The notes under the pieces: model-generated
What the model saw: the letters and a program-made list of their open reading frames with translations, nothing else
Told to the model about the DNA's origin: nothing
The model's database searches: none
Made by a program: the position numbers and the translations under genes
NCBI GenBank assembly: GCA_026770025.1
Contig: JAMXDE010000003.1
Span: 2,294,001 to 2,358,000 of the forward strand
Source of the DNA: Craspedostauros australis
Lineage: Eukaryota; Bacillariophyta; Bacillariophyceae; Mastogloiales; Achnanthaceae
DNA: 64,000 nucleotides
Direction of reading: 5' to 3'
In this document: in pieces, positions 43,301 to 53,936 of the stretch
Numbering within the stretch: the stretch's first letter is position 1
Layout of the letters: every line of letters starts with the position of its first letter

Positions 43301-44967
43301 AGCCACGACAGGATGAGATCCATGCCAAGGGCAAGGGCATCGTGCAAACATTCTGGGTCCACCCCAAGGGCGTCGGAATGCCGCAGCAGTCTGGCATGTC
43401 TTCGGTGGTCACAGGCAGCACTGGCACGGACGCATCGTCGTACCGATATGCTGGTGAAATCAGCTCTCATGCATCCTCCGACGATGATGATGACGACAAC
43501 ATATCCACGGGCAACCGCATGAAGTCACCCTTCCCAGGTGCGATGCCCAAGGCAACGCTCGGACGCATGACGAGCGCTGGAAACTACTCCGGAGGACGCA
43601 ACAGCATGAGTGACATGGGGGCCCATCAGATGCTGTCACCCAACATGAAGCGACTGATCGATTGGAACGTCGATCTGCTGTCGCGCACGCTGCGCAACAT
43701 CGTCGCCAAACGACTATCATTGAGACAGAGCAAGGCGCAGGTGCTGTTGGGCAAGGTGAATCCTGTCACTCTGGCGAACACGGCCATTAGTCTGGCCAAC
43801 AAGAACAGCCAACCAAAGGATTTCGATGGCATCCCGCACAGCATCCTCACCGACGGTGTGCGCCATCCACGCGACATGTACGTCGAATCCATCCACTTGC
43901 CGCAGTTCGATAGAGCGAGCATCCAGATCGTGCATCCGGACGACATCGTCCTCAAGCGCAACGTCCAGGACCAGCTGCGCGATTACATCACCAAGATTGC
44001 CTGCTCCTACCATGACAACCCCTTCCACAACTTCGACCATGCGAGTCACGTTACGCTGTCCGCCAACAAGATTCTCTCTCGCATCGTGGCAGCTGATGAT
44101 ATCGACATGACCGAACAGGACGGCGAGAATGACAGGCTGTACCAGATGCGCACTGCCAACGGAAAGAAGAAGACCAACAAGATGCGCGTGGCCGCCAAGT
44201 TGCACGACTACACCTACGGAATCACATCTGATCCCCTCACCCACTTCGCCTGCGTCTTTTCGGCCATGATCCATGACGTCGACCATCCGGGAGTGCCCAA
44301 CGGTCAGCTCATCCATGAGCGCGATACAATGGCCGCGCTCTACAACAACAAGAGCATCGCAGAGCAGAACTCTGTTGACCTTGCCTGGGGATTGCTGATG
44401 GACCCAGGGTACGGCGCCTTGCGCAAGTGCCTGTTCGCGGATCATGAGGATGACCAGAAACGCTTCCAGCAGCTGCTAGTCAACTCCGTCATGGCGACCG
44501 ACATCTTCGATCCTGAGCTGAACGAGATGCGCAACAGGCGCTGGGTGAAGGCATTTGCGTCCTCCAATTCGACAGTGGCCAGCAGTGCGTCGTCGGTGTC
44601 GATGCCGGCATCCGACGAGTCAGACCTCAGAGCAACCATCGTCATCGAGCACATCATCCAGGCGGCCGATGTGAGTCACACCATGCAGCACTGGCACGTC
44701 TACCAGAAGTGGAACCGCAGGCTGTTCGAAGAGATGTACTCCGCGTTCCAGTCGGGACGCGTCAAGCAGGACCCGTCGAAGGGTTGGTACAAGGGCGAGC
44801 TGTGGTTCTACGACAACTACATCATCCCGTTGGCGAAGAAGCTGAGTGAATGTGGTGTATTCGGCGTGTCGAGCGACGAGTTCTTGAACTACGCCATGAG
44901 CAACAGAGCGGAGTGGGAGCTGAAGGGAGAGGAGATCGTGGCTGAGATGGTGGAGACGTTCGCATGA
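40387..44967 (+). CDS. Membrane receptor fusing a class III nucleotide cyclase to a cyclic-nucleotide phosphodiesterase
   Basis: Exons 40387-42627 and 42877-44967 give 1443 residues. The phase-0 junction falls inside the cyclase (SSREPSQ, then VFTLLETLYGSF), confirming the splice. After a disordered Asn/Ser-rich start come TM1 (about 172-192), a CHASE-like extracellular sensor (about 195-580) and TM2 (about 585-605). The class III catalytic domain follows: metal Asp732 in FADIAGFT and Asp776 in ETIGDCY, Asn855 and Arg859 in GDTVNTASRM. The base-selecting positions are Glu772 and Gln848. The C-terminal PDE shows NPFHNFDHASHV (His1131 general acid, His1135), HDVDHPG (His1213, Asp1214) and AADVSHTMQHW (Asp1345). 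It should make a cyclic nucleotide in response to an external ligand and also hydrolyse one. It probably sits in the plasma or an internal membrane; the ligand is unknown. Confidence 0.95.
42628..42876 (+). other. Intron of the cyclase/phosphodiesterase gene
   Basis: 249 nt, GTCAGT donor and TGCATTCCAG acceptor, phase 0. The cyclase motif is continuous only when it is removed. Confidence 0.95.
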
Positions 44968-45606
44968 TGCGATTGGTGATACTGTCGTTCGTGATCTACT
45001 CGTGTGTGCACTCTGGTCTTCATGGCAACTGAAGATTCATTGACTGAATGAAGAGGCGCGGACACGACAATTCGGATATTTGTTTTTGCGTAAGGGAAGC
45101 AGGATGGCTGCGCCGGCGACACCGCCAGTCGGCCGGAAAGATTGATCTCCGGGGGAGAGGGGGAAGAACTGTAATCGAACAGAGCAGAGGACTAAATGTA
45201 TTGTGCGCATACGCTTGTACTCTCACGGAAGTTATCGACAACAACGACAACAACAACAACACTAATCATGTTATTACTGTGCATTGTTGCTGTTCATGCA
45301 GTGCGGAAAACAGAACAGTGGGAGTGCCTTGCCTCGGAGCATGAAAATCGAGTTTCGGGACGCCTGGGGCGCAGAATATCGATTAACTCTTGGTAACGTG
45401 GCGCCTTCTCAACCAAGATGACTGATGATGCGTTTTCGCATCGCATGGCTTGACGGTGCCTGGGTGCCCGAGCTGCGTGGTTGTGCCATCTCCTCTGCAT
45501 GCGTTGTCTGCAGCAACCGTCGTTTGGATAAGACTTGCCTGCCAGAGCGGCCCCCTCGTACCCAATCAGTCTGTCCCAGCTGATCCGATTTGATCTTGCG
45601 GCGCGA
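44968..45606. other. Convergent intergenic region
   Basis: 3' ends of the cyclase gene (plus) and glycosyltransferase copy 1 (minus) face each other here. A CAACAA-type run lies at about 45.24-45.26 kb. No gene is supported. Confidence 0.55.
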
Positions 45607-47237
45607 TCATTGCACGACGGTGAAGCTCCTCCCGTTGCAGCCGACCTCCAACTTGCCCTCTTTGTTGTATTCAGAAAAGCAACCATGATTCTCTTTGCAC
45701 ATCCTGAGTTCATCCAGGTAATCCTCATCCATATCCTTCTTCTGATGCAACGCGAAAGCACGGTTTCGCATTTGTTCATCGACATGCCTGCCCCAGTTCA
45801 TCTGCAAACCCAGGCCACCCCAATCATGCGAAGCTTCCCTGCCTATGTCGGTGGACCAGATGATCTCTTGGTTCTTCCTCATCTTCAGCAACGGCAGACG
45901 GTCGTGGCCAAGGGCCGTGCCAAGTTCTCGGAAGTATATATTCGTCTCAGGTCCGAAGGCTCTTTCCGTGGCGATGTAGCCTGTCTCTTTGTTGCAAACC
46001 TGTGGTATTTTGCCGGTGTTGTGAAAATCCTGATACGTCCGCACCAGAGCATACCACAGGCCCGGTTGGTCTGCGCGTGCGTGCGTGCGTGCGTGTATTG
46101 TCGCAATTGGTGTGATCGTCGAGAGGTTGGGCACACGTGTACGCGCGAATGGGTAGTGTGTGTGTGTGAGAGAGAGAAAGAGAGAGCGATCGCGAGCAAG
46201 ACAGGGTGGAAACGATAGCTGTACACTATCGTTCACTTGCACACAGCATCGAACCACGACGATGGGCCCAGTGGCCACCGGCGAGCAAGATACCTTCCAT
46301 ATCCAAGTCCTCTTTCAAGACATGATTGACGCATGACAGCAAAGCGCCAATCATGAAAGACGCATGCAATTGCGCCAACCCACGTCACGTTGCACGAACA
46401 ATACTCACCGCTGTGCTCCCAGCTGTACTTAGGTCTGCCTTTTGCCAAGAATTTCATTGGAATGTTGCCATTGGGGCACATACCACGGCCGAACTTCATC
46501 CAGTTCTTCAGCAGCTTATGCCCAAATGCGTCGTTTTTGAGAAGCATGGCGTACGTGGAGAAAGTGAAGAAGTTGGGCATCGCATCATTTGGGAGGAAGA
46601 CGCTGGGGTGGTGGTTGTACAGTTCGAACTCGTTCAGGAAGGATTCCAACGGACGCGACAAGTCACGGAACGTGTGATCCAGATCTCCGTACAACACCCA
46701 GTCGTAATCATCAAGGATCGCCTGGATCTGCGGAACGCGGTTCCATCCGGCAAAATTGAGCCATGGTGCCTTCTCCTTGTCTTCCTCGTTGAACATGTCC
46801 TTCAGATAGAAGATGAAATCATAGTCCCATATCTTGGCGTAGCATGCCTTGTTGATGATGTTCTGATGCATCGTGAACTTGCCCATGGTTCCGTCCCTCT
46901 GCGGTTCCGCCACGAATGAGGCCAGCAGAGCAATCCTGAGCCGTGGTGGTTTGGTTGCATTGTGAGATGGGATGCGATTCTTCGTGCTTGCGTCTGTAAC
47001 ATCGTCACCATGCGCCGCAGTCGTTGATATGGTGTTTGCCACCGTTTGATTTAGTCCTGTGATACAACCGTAATCCAGTGCGGTGGCAGCCGGCTTCGCG
47101 CTCGTTCTTAACAGAGTGATCATGTTGACGATGAGCAACACAAGCACAACGACATGCAATGCCACGGACACCTTGCTTGCTGTCCTTTTCGTTTCATGAG
47201 AGTGGTTCATGACGCAAGTCGTGCTGCTTTGCGCCAT
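45607..47237 (-). CDS. Golgi-type glycosyltransferase, GT34-like, copy 1
   Basis: Exons 47237-46409 and 46070-45607 encode 430 residues. A signal anchor at about 24-43 (VALHVVVLVLLIVNMITLL) marks a type II membrane protein. The catalytic part starts at RIALLASFVAEP (about 101) and holds HQNIINKACYAKIW, APWLNFAGWNRVPQ and the DxD-type site in WVLYGDLDHTFRDL (Asp185 and Asp187). The layout resembles GMA12/MNN10 galactosyl- and mannosyltransferases (GT34), which use a nucleotide sugar and Mn2+. The family call is moderate and the acceptor is unknown. The 338-nt intron (GTGAGT; GCGCAG) is phase 1 and joins WEHS to DQPGLWYALV, as in copies 2 and 3. Exon 2 ends CNGRSFTVVQ. It resembles copy 2 more than copy 3. 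Confidence 0.85.
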
Positions 47238-47697
47238 GACGATGCGCTTCGATTAGTTCCTGTTGATGTGCGGCACAATGGCGATTCCTTGATCACAACC
47301 GCTGTTTCTCTGTCAAAGCATGCAACGCTGAGGGCGTGGTCAGCGATTATGTATTGCAAGTTGGGTGTTGCAAGTTGGGTGTTGCAAGTGACGTCTGCAC
47401 ACGAGTGTAGAGTACCCCGCTCCATTACAATGTGTGGTTTACTCGAATGCGGACGCAAAGGACAGTGTTTCGATGTCATGGGGTTGTTTGGGGAGCAACG
47501 ATCCATCCGTTCTGCCTGTGACAGCATTCTGCAAGACACGGGAATTTCGCCGAAAGTTCGCGGAGACCACATGCGCAAGACTCCAATCAGTCCGGTCCCG
47601 TTCACAACCACGTCAAAACCCCAATGAGTCGGACGGGGAGACCGAGCCCGTGTGTCACGACGTTAACTAGACGTTATAGACGTTAAGCGTAGTATTG
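47238..47697. other. 5' flank of glycosyltransferase copy 1
   Basis: This holds two and a half tandem copies of a 13-bp unit (GCAAGTTGGGTGT, about 47355-47388). A block near 47528-47560 reappears inverted near 51025-51053. Short GACGTTA repeats (47659-47687) abut the minisatellite. It is probably the promoter region of copy 1; no gene is supported. Confidence 0.55.
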
Positions 47698-47935
47698 TTA
47701 CTTTCATCGAAGTCCTGTTACTTTCATCGAAGTGGTGTTACTTTCATCGAAGTGACATTACTTTCATCGAAGTGGTGTTACTTTCATCGAAGTGACATTA
47801 CTTTCATCGAAGTGGTGTTACTTTCATCGAAGTGACATTACTTTCATCGAAGCGTGACTACTTTCATCGAACCTGTGTTACTTTCATCGAATGGTTGCGA
47901 CCATCATTGGCGCGTGCGTACTTTCGTCGAAACGC
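47698..47935. repeat. 20-bp minisatellite, array 1
   Basis: CTTTCATCGA recurs at exactly 20-bp spacing at 47701, 47721 and so on to 47881 (ten units). One degenerate unit and a CTTTCGTCGA unit at 47921 follow in the same phase. Units alternate between two spacer types (AGTGGTGTTA and AGTGACATTA). It lies about 460 bp upstream of glycosyltransferase copy 1. Confidence 0.95.
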
Positions 47936-47994
47936 CACCAACCAATGTTGTGCGAAGCTGTGAGTCGTGTTATTCTGTTGGTTCACGAGGAAAT

Positions 47995-48540
47995 CCACGA
48001 ACCAGCCCTTTCGAAGTCCCGAATTCCACCAACCAGTCGATTTTCACAGCACTCAGTTGCACAAAACGTGTGAGCGACATCTCGTGGACACAGAGATTTC
48101 ACATCGACCTCCAAGGCCAGAATATAAATGTAGACCACCTGTATCACACAGGAAAAGTACAAGCCACATCATACGTGTTTGTCATACTGGTAACATTAAC
48201 CAGTGCATATGAACATACATCATCTAATGAAAGGAATGAATGCCTACTATAGTTGTAGATATGTGCATCATTCACCTGTTTGCTCCAATTCTGTGCGTTG
48301 TGGATTTTATTCTGACCAAGTCTTCATTGAAAAGTATAAACATATTCCATCTAAACAAGATCAGAACATTGAGATCATTTCAATGGTTATACTACCAGCT
48401 TGCGAGTGACTGGATCCATCTAGAAGTTGTTGCACATTGTACGCAATCAAATCACAAGATGCTGTTGTCACGCAGTACTTCCTGGGACGCATCTCTACGG
48501 TAGGCATTGCCTTGCGCAGTATTCCACACATCCATGCCTT
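47995..48540 (+). repeat. Left arm of an imperfect inverted duplication
   Basis: From CACGAACCA and TTCCACCAACCAG through GACCTCCAAGGC, CACCTGTATCACACAGGAAA and GATATGTGCATCAT, this stretch matches the reverse complement of about 49790-50330. Substitutions and small indels are spread throughout. A shorter, diverged copy lies at about 56145-56270. No coding frame is conserved between copies. Confidence 0.85.
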
Positions 48541-48901
48541 TGGTCGGCCGTCTTGAGACATGCGACTGCTGAACACTCCAAGTAGACTTCAATGGCTATG
48601 GACGTGGAGTTTGAAGTCCTTGGTCCATTTGGAAGAGATCTAATTCTACTGATGCTGACATCAAGCAGCGCTCAGCAGCGTCGTGACATGAGGTTCACCT
48701 GAGGGCATGTTGATGCGCCTTGCTAGTGGGTGTGCAGCTTCCAACTCCATGACTGCCCTCCATGGAGTGCGTGTGGACTCGCCAAGGTGCTACATTGAAT
48801 ATGATTGACATTTTCTATGCACATCTGCTCGGGACGCTGAGCAGCATAATGCATATGTTTCAGTACTGCAGGATATCAGCATCAGTAGAATTAGATCCCG
48901 T
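48541..48901. other. Spacer inside the inverted duplication
   Basis: Nothing recognisable between the left arm and the relic LTR. Confidence 0.5.
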
Positions 48902-49636
48902 TGTTGGGATGTATATGTGTATGTGCATCGCTCACCCAGTGTTCTCTCACCCCGTGCGCGCTGAGCAGCATTGACATTTGCATCATTGGCCATCAACGGT
49001 TGTGTGAATCACGAACCAAAATTATGCAAGCCACTTTTGTGCCCAACGTCGGACAGACGCGAGACAGGAAATCTGAGAGTATCAGATGTTCGATCTGCCC
49101 ACTCATCCAGAAACCTATGATATCGATACTGGATTGGTATGTTTGCCAACTGAGCCTCAAATGACACCAACCTGATACTCCGACAGCATCATCAATGGAA
49201 TATGGAATCAGCACATCCATAGAACGACGATGACTGACGTTGACTCAGAAGTCCATGCGATTCGAACTGACAGCTGGTTCGGAATCAGAACAGAAGGTAG
49301 GAATCTTATGATTGAAGTATCATGGCGATTGTCAAAGGTGCAAGGTGCAGAGAATGCATGGCACTGACTACTACATGCAAAGTAGTGGACTAGTAGAAGG
49401 AGGAAGATCGAGATTATGTCGAATACACGCTATCATGCGTGGTATTAGCACGCAATATCAGCATAGAGAGAGAATATGAGTAACAGTAGGAGAGCATCTC
49501 ATGTGCCGACTCATAGTCAGACGGACGAACCACTGAGAGCATCAGGTAGACAAGAGATTTCAAGAGCATCGAAGAGACACTAAGAGTATTGGAGTAGCAA
49601 CGTACTGAACTAACAAGAGTATTGTAACAACCAACA
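48902..49636 (+). repeat. Relic LTR of the second copia family
   Basis: It begins TGTTGGGATGTATATG and ends CAACCAACA. It matches the LTR at 57275-58023 at both ends and in between (ATGTGCATCGYTCACCC; GCCGACTCATAGTC against ACCGACTCATAGTC; GAGTATTGGAGTAGCAACG against GAGTATCGGAGTGCCAACG). About 50 bp beyond it (to about 49685) still resemble the leader of that element (GCGGAACTTGCCAACA). The rest of the element is missing. It is heavily diverged and therefore old. Confidence 0.75.
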
Positions 49637-49784
49637 CCATCATCAACAATGCCAAGGCCATCCGTGTGCGGAACTTGCCAACATCCCTTCCAGGCGAATC
49701 AAGGACTTCAAACTCCATGGTCGTACTCTTTAGAGTGTGATTGGAGTGGTGCCGTTGGTCAGATCTCACAAAATGGCCTGAGGA

Positions 49785-50330
49785 ATGCGTAGACATGCAG
49801 AAGATTGTGCAGCATCAAGCGTAGCGCTGAGTATGACGAGGTTCATAGATTTGGATATCAGCATCTCTTCCAGATGGATAAATACACTTGCTAGCTGGCA
49901 GCATACCCATTGGAATGCTTGGGATGCGCTATTCTTGTTAAAGTGTATTATTTTATCCGTTCCTATGAAGCTTTGGTCAGAATACGATCGACAACGCACA
50001 GAATTGGAGCAAAGAGATGGATGATGCACATATCTACAACTGAAGTAGGCATTTATCCCTTCATTAGATAATGTGTGTTGATAGGAACTTATTAATGTCA
50101 CAATGCTACAAGTATGATAAACATGTATGATGTGGCTTGTACTTTTCCTGTGTGATACAGGTGGTCTATATTTATACACTAGCCTTGGAGGTCGATGCGA
50201 AATCTGCGTGTCCATGGAATGTCGCGTGGACATTTCGACGTTTTGAGTCGCGATGGAGCACAAAATAAACTGGTTGGTGGAAATTGGGTGGTTCGTGAAT
50301 TTCCGCGTTGGTCGACGGTCTGATGACGGA
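49785..50330 (-). repeat. Right arm of the inverted duplication
   Basis: The reverse complement matches 47995-48540, including CACCTGTATCACACAGGAAA and GTACAAGCCACATCATAC. The two arms enclose the relic LTR. Confidence 0.85.
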
Positions 50331-50700
50331 CGGAGCGGCGGCAAATTCTCCTACCCGCTGCGTCTGCTGAGACAGTCAGAGTGCACACACAACGCACACC
50401 CGTCGCGTCTGCCGATCGTCACACGTTCACCATTATCCCACGCCGCAGGCTACGCTCTTTCCAGCTGCACTGCAATTCTGTCTGGAACACTCCAAATTCT
50501 CTGCTGCCTTTGCTTCCTCTTTTTGGTGAATGTTGGTGTGCCAATTGGTTGGCTGATTGCTGAGTTCTTCCTCTGTAATGCGGAGTGACACAGATTGGCA
50601 CGGGGTTTCGGGCTCTTGTTTTTGTCATTGGGTCTTGTTGCAACAGAATGGCTGTTCGGACACGAGTTGGTTTCTTGAACCGTTGTGGCGCGCGTTGCAG
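50331..50700. other. Flank between the right arm and array 2
   Basis: No gene supported. Short frames on both strands lack any motif. Confidence 0.5.
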
Positions 50701-50885
50701 AATGTCCGCTTTCATCGGACTCGCCGGACCTTTGTCGGACTATTGGTACTTTCATCGAACTGGTCTTAGTTTCATCGAACTGGTGGTACTTTCATCGAAC
50801 TGGTGGTACTTTCATCGAACTGGTGGTACTTTCATCGAAGTGATGGTACTTTCATCGAACTGGTGGTACTTTCATCGAACTTGTG
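50701..50885. repeat. 20-bp minisatellite, array 2
   Basis: TTCATCGAAC recurs at exact 20-bp spacing from 50751 to 50871 (seven units). Two diverged units in phase precede it at 50711 and 50731 (TTCATCGGAC, TTTGTCGGAC). The core is the same as in array 1, with the spacer mostly TGGTGGTACT. The frames through it are artefacts of the repeat. Confidence 0.95.
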
Positions 50886-51773
50886 TTCGTTGGAAGGTGT
50901 TCGGTATTCAAACCAAAAGACGTTAAATGCGTTAAACTACAAATTCAATGGTGGTCCATTGAGTCCACCCAGATTTCGTTTGGGGCATTTTGGGATTAGT
51001 CCATGTGGTCGAACGCAAACGGCATCGAGTTTCAGCGAAATTCCCGTGTCTTGCTGACAAATCGTGCTCTCCTTTTGCACTTTTTTTGCTTCAATCTGAC
51101 CAAATTGAAATTGATCCGTTCGTCTCGCCAGCTACGCAATCGTCAACTCCGGTTGGTGGACTGGAAACGGATACTTCTCCAGACATCACACGTAGTCGTT
51201 CGCAAGAACCTAGCACAAGCTATGCATACGATCATTCGTATCGTGGAGTTGAGTATAGTACGTATGATAGAGGGGCTTTCATGGTGCGCAAAACCTAGAT
51301 GCGTGGTATGCCGTCGCTGGACCTCGTATGTCAACGCGAAAGTATCATGCCCATCCCCGAGCGAAAAGTTTGATCACCATTCTGACGGGGGTGTACGCAT
51401 GGTCTGCCATGGTGGCGCCGAGAGCTGCCACGGTATCACCAGATTCAAAGGCGGCCCATGGATGCAGAAGCTGATCATCTGGCCTCTGCGCCATCCCACA
51501 GAGAGCAAGGTGGCCACTCCGGGTCGAGCATTTCTGAGCAATGCGGGGAACGTATCGTCGGTCGCCAGCACTCCTTGTTTTTTAGTGAGTTCCAGGCCGG
51601 ATATCTCGACATGGAGATCAGCAGCTGTGCCGTGCCGTGATGGGAATTGACGATCCACAAATGACGCTATTTTGGCGGAACATGGCCAGCAAGCACTCGA
51701 TTGCCCTTCATAAGCATGCGATTGCTTCTATCTCTCTACACGTGCAATACGTGTGATATGTTCGATCCACTTC
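50886..51773. other. Intergenic: 3' flank of glycosyltransferase copy 2
   Basis: This contains GACGTTA/GCGTTA repeats beside array 2 and the inverted match to about 47.53 kb. The 215-codon plus frame (51003-51650) and its antisense partner have no domain. No gene is supported. Confidence 0.5.
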
Positions 51774-53190
51774 TCATTGCAGGACCGTGAAATTCTTGCC
51801 ATTGCAACCAACTTCGAACTTCCCGTCAGCGTTGTAGTTAGCGAAACAACCATGATACCTTTGGCACATCTTGCTTTCGTGTCTGAAATCGAGGTCCATG
51901 TCCTTCTTCTTGTGCAACGCAAAGGCACGATGTTCACTTTTGGGCCCAGGATGTTGGCCCCAGTTCATCTGTAAGCCGAGGCCGCCCCAATCATGCGACG
52001 CTTCTGTTTCCCTGCTGGTGGACCAGATGATCGGTTGGTCTTTCATCATGAGCAACGGCTCGCGGTGATGGCCCTGCATCATGCCAATCTGTTTGAAGTA
52101 TTTGTTGGTTTCGGGGCTGAAGGCCTTTGTTGTGTCGATGTAACCCGTCGTGTCATTGCAGACTTGTGGCATTCTGCCGGTCTTGTAAAAGTCTTCGTAA
52201 GTTCGCACGAGAGCGTACCATAGACCAGGTTGATCTGTTGATGCATGACGCGTGTAGGAATACGTTTGCACGCATTGTCGGAAGTGTTTGGTAATCGTCA
52301 TGCGTATCAATTGCGTGCGAGTGAGAAAGCAGGCTTGGCGACAAGTGATATCGAACACTCTCAATATCAGCAGCGACGATGACGGTCACAACAGAAGGCC
52401 AAGGCACCTGCCATGCGCAAGTGGGAGGGTACCCCTACCGCACAGCATACTCACCACTGTGCTCCCAGCTGTACTTCGGTTTGCCGTCGTTGTCGAACTG
52501 CATTGGCAGATTGCCTTTGTCGCACATGCCGCGACCGAACCTCATCCAATTCTTCAACAGCCTCTTCCCGAATGGATCGTTCTTGAGGAGCATGACGTAC
52601 GACGAGAAAGTGAAGAAGAAGGCTTTGTCGGTTGGGAGGAACACGCTGGGATGCTGATTGTACAATTCGAATTCCTTGAGGAACGATTCCAACGGCCGCG
52701 ATAGATCGCGGAACGTGTGATCCAAATCGCCGTACAGCACCCAGTCGTAATCATCAAGGATCGCCTGCATCTGCGGGACGCGGTTCCATCCGGCAAAATT
52801 GAGCCAAGGTGCATTCGTCTTGTCATCTTCAGTGAACGTGCTCGTCATGTCGAAAATGAAATCGTATCCCCATATCTTGGCGTAGCATGCCTTGTTGATG
52901 ATGTTCTGATGCATGGTGAACTTTCCCATGGTTCCGTCCTTCTGCGGTTCCGCAACGAATGAGGCCAGCAGCGCGATCTTGAGATCTTGGTTCGACGTGA
53001 AATTGCGAGATAGCATGCCATCGTCGTCATCATCGCTTGCACCAACGTTCGCTGCCGTTTCGTCTGCGATACAATCGAGGTCGCCGAACATCTGGTTGGC
53101 GCTTGTGGCCATCAGAATGATCGTATTGGCGAGTAACAGCGCAAGAATCGCAACGCGCAACGCGACGAGCGTCGTGCCTGAGTCGCCCAT
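51774..53190 (-). CDS. Golgi-type glycosyltransferase, GT34-like, copy 2
   Basis: Exons 53190-52455 and 52234-51774 encode 398 residues. The frame stays open upstream to 53352 without another ATG, so 53190 is the only ATG start. The signal anchor is at about 7-28 (TLVALRVAILALLLANTIIL), followed by an acidic stem (about 50-58). The catalytic core KIALLASFVAEPQ, HQNIINKACYAKIW and YGDLDHTFRDL (Asp155 and Asp157) is nearly the same as in copy 1. The 220-nt intron (GTGAGT; CAACAG) is phase 1, joining WEHS to DQPGLWYALV. Exon 2 ends CNGKNFTVLQ. The strong match to copy 1 across both exons indicates a relatively recent duplication. Confidence 0.85.
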
Positions 53191-53936
53191 CGCGGATGTT
53201 CTGGCTGTGTGTGAGCCTGAAGGTCGGTGCGAAAGCTGGAGGAGCTTCGGCAAGTCGTTGCCAACATCGATTGCGCGGCCGGTCACCTGGCGGCAAGGCT
53301 CACGGTGTGAATGAGGGAGGTACTGAAGGCACAACCTGGACGGCACGAACAATGAATGTGTAAGAGTGTTGCTGTAATCGATTGCTCTTCTCTGTCAACG
53401 GATAGGTTGTGAATGCGCGCACGAGCAACAGGTTCGCTTCGGTTGTGACGATTGCGAAGGTTTTGTTTGGGGTGACAAGATGCGAATCCTGTGTGGAAAA
53501 TGAATCGTGAATGAATTCGAAAGAGATTGACATCACCCACGCGACCATGAGCCCAGCGGCCGTCGGCTTGACAACAGCACCACGTGGTAACTAAAAGTAT
53601 ACAATGTAATGTATGAGGGACAACCGTCCATGGCACTGCCGGTGCTGGTCGCTCAGTGAGGGCCCGTTGCTCGCATACTGCACGCGTACACGAATGTCGA
53701 TATGCAGAGCGATACTTTCCCTTGGCTTGTGTAGATGCGTGATTGTGTCTGTGTGTTGTATCATGGAGGGGGAATGGGCTGATGATGGCGTGCTCTGATT
53801 TCTGTGGCGACTGCTCTCCTCGAGCACCATATGCGCTTCGGGATGCATCACGAGCAGTACCTCGAGCCATCCACAGCATTGCGTCTGCACCGGTGCCTTC
53901 ATCCGCAACGCCGCTCGAATGGAAACTCCATGCCGA
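53191..53936. other. Intergenic between glycosyltransferase copies 2 and 3
   Basis: The 5' flank of copy 2 and the 3' flank of copy 3, about 0.75 kb. Frames here (for example 53591-54007 minus) run out of copy 3's 3' UTR and show no motif. Confidence 0.5.

Noticed and set aside
47698..50885. CRISPR-like arrays
   Set aside because: Spacers are near-identical to each other and only 7-10 bp, and the host is eukaryotic; these are minisatellites.
47698..50885. Heat-shock elements in the TTCATCGAA arrays
   Set aside because: Heat-shock elements need TTC and GAA separated by two bases; here three separate them, so the match is not canonical.
50585..50926. 113-codon frame with repeated WYFHRTG-type peptides
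   Set aside because: A product of the 20-bp repeat, which returns to the same frame every 60 bp; no start or conserved context.
53191..53352. N-terminal extension of glycosyltransferase copy 2
   Set aside because: The frame is open but begins with TTG and has no ATG before 53190, so the extension is unlikely to be translated.
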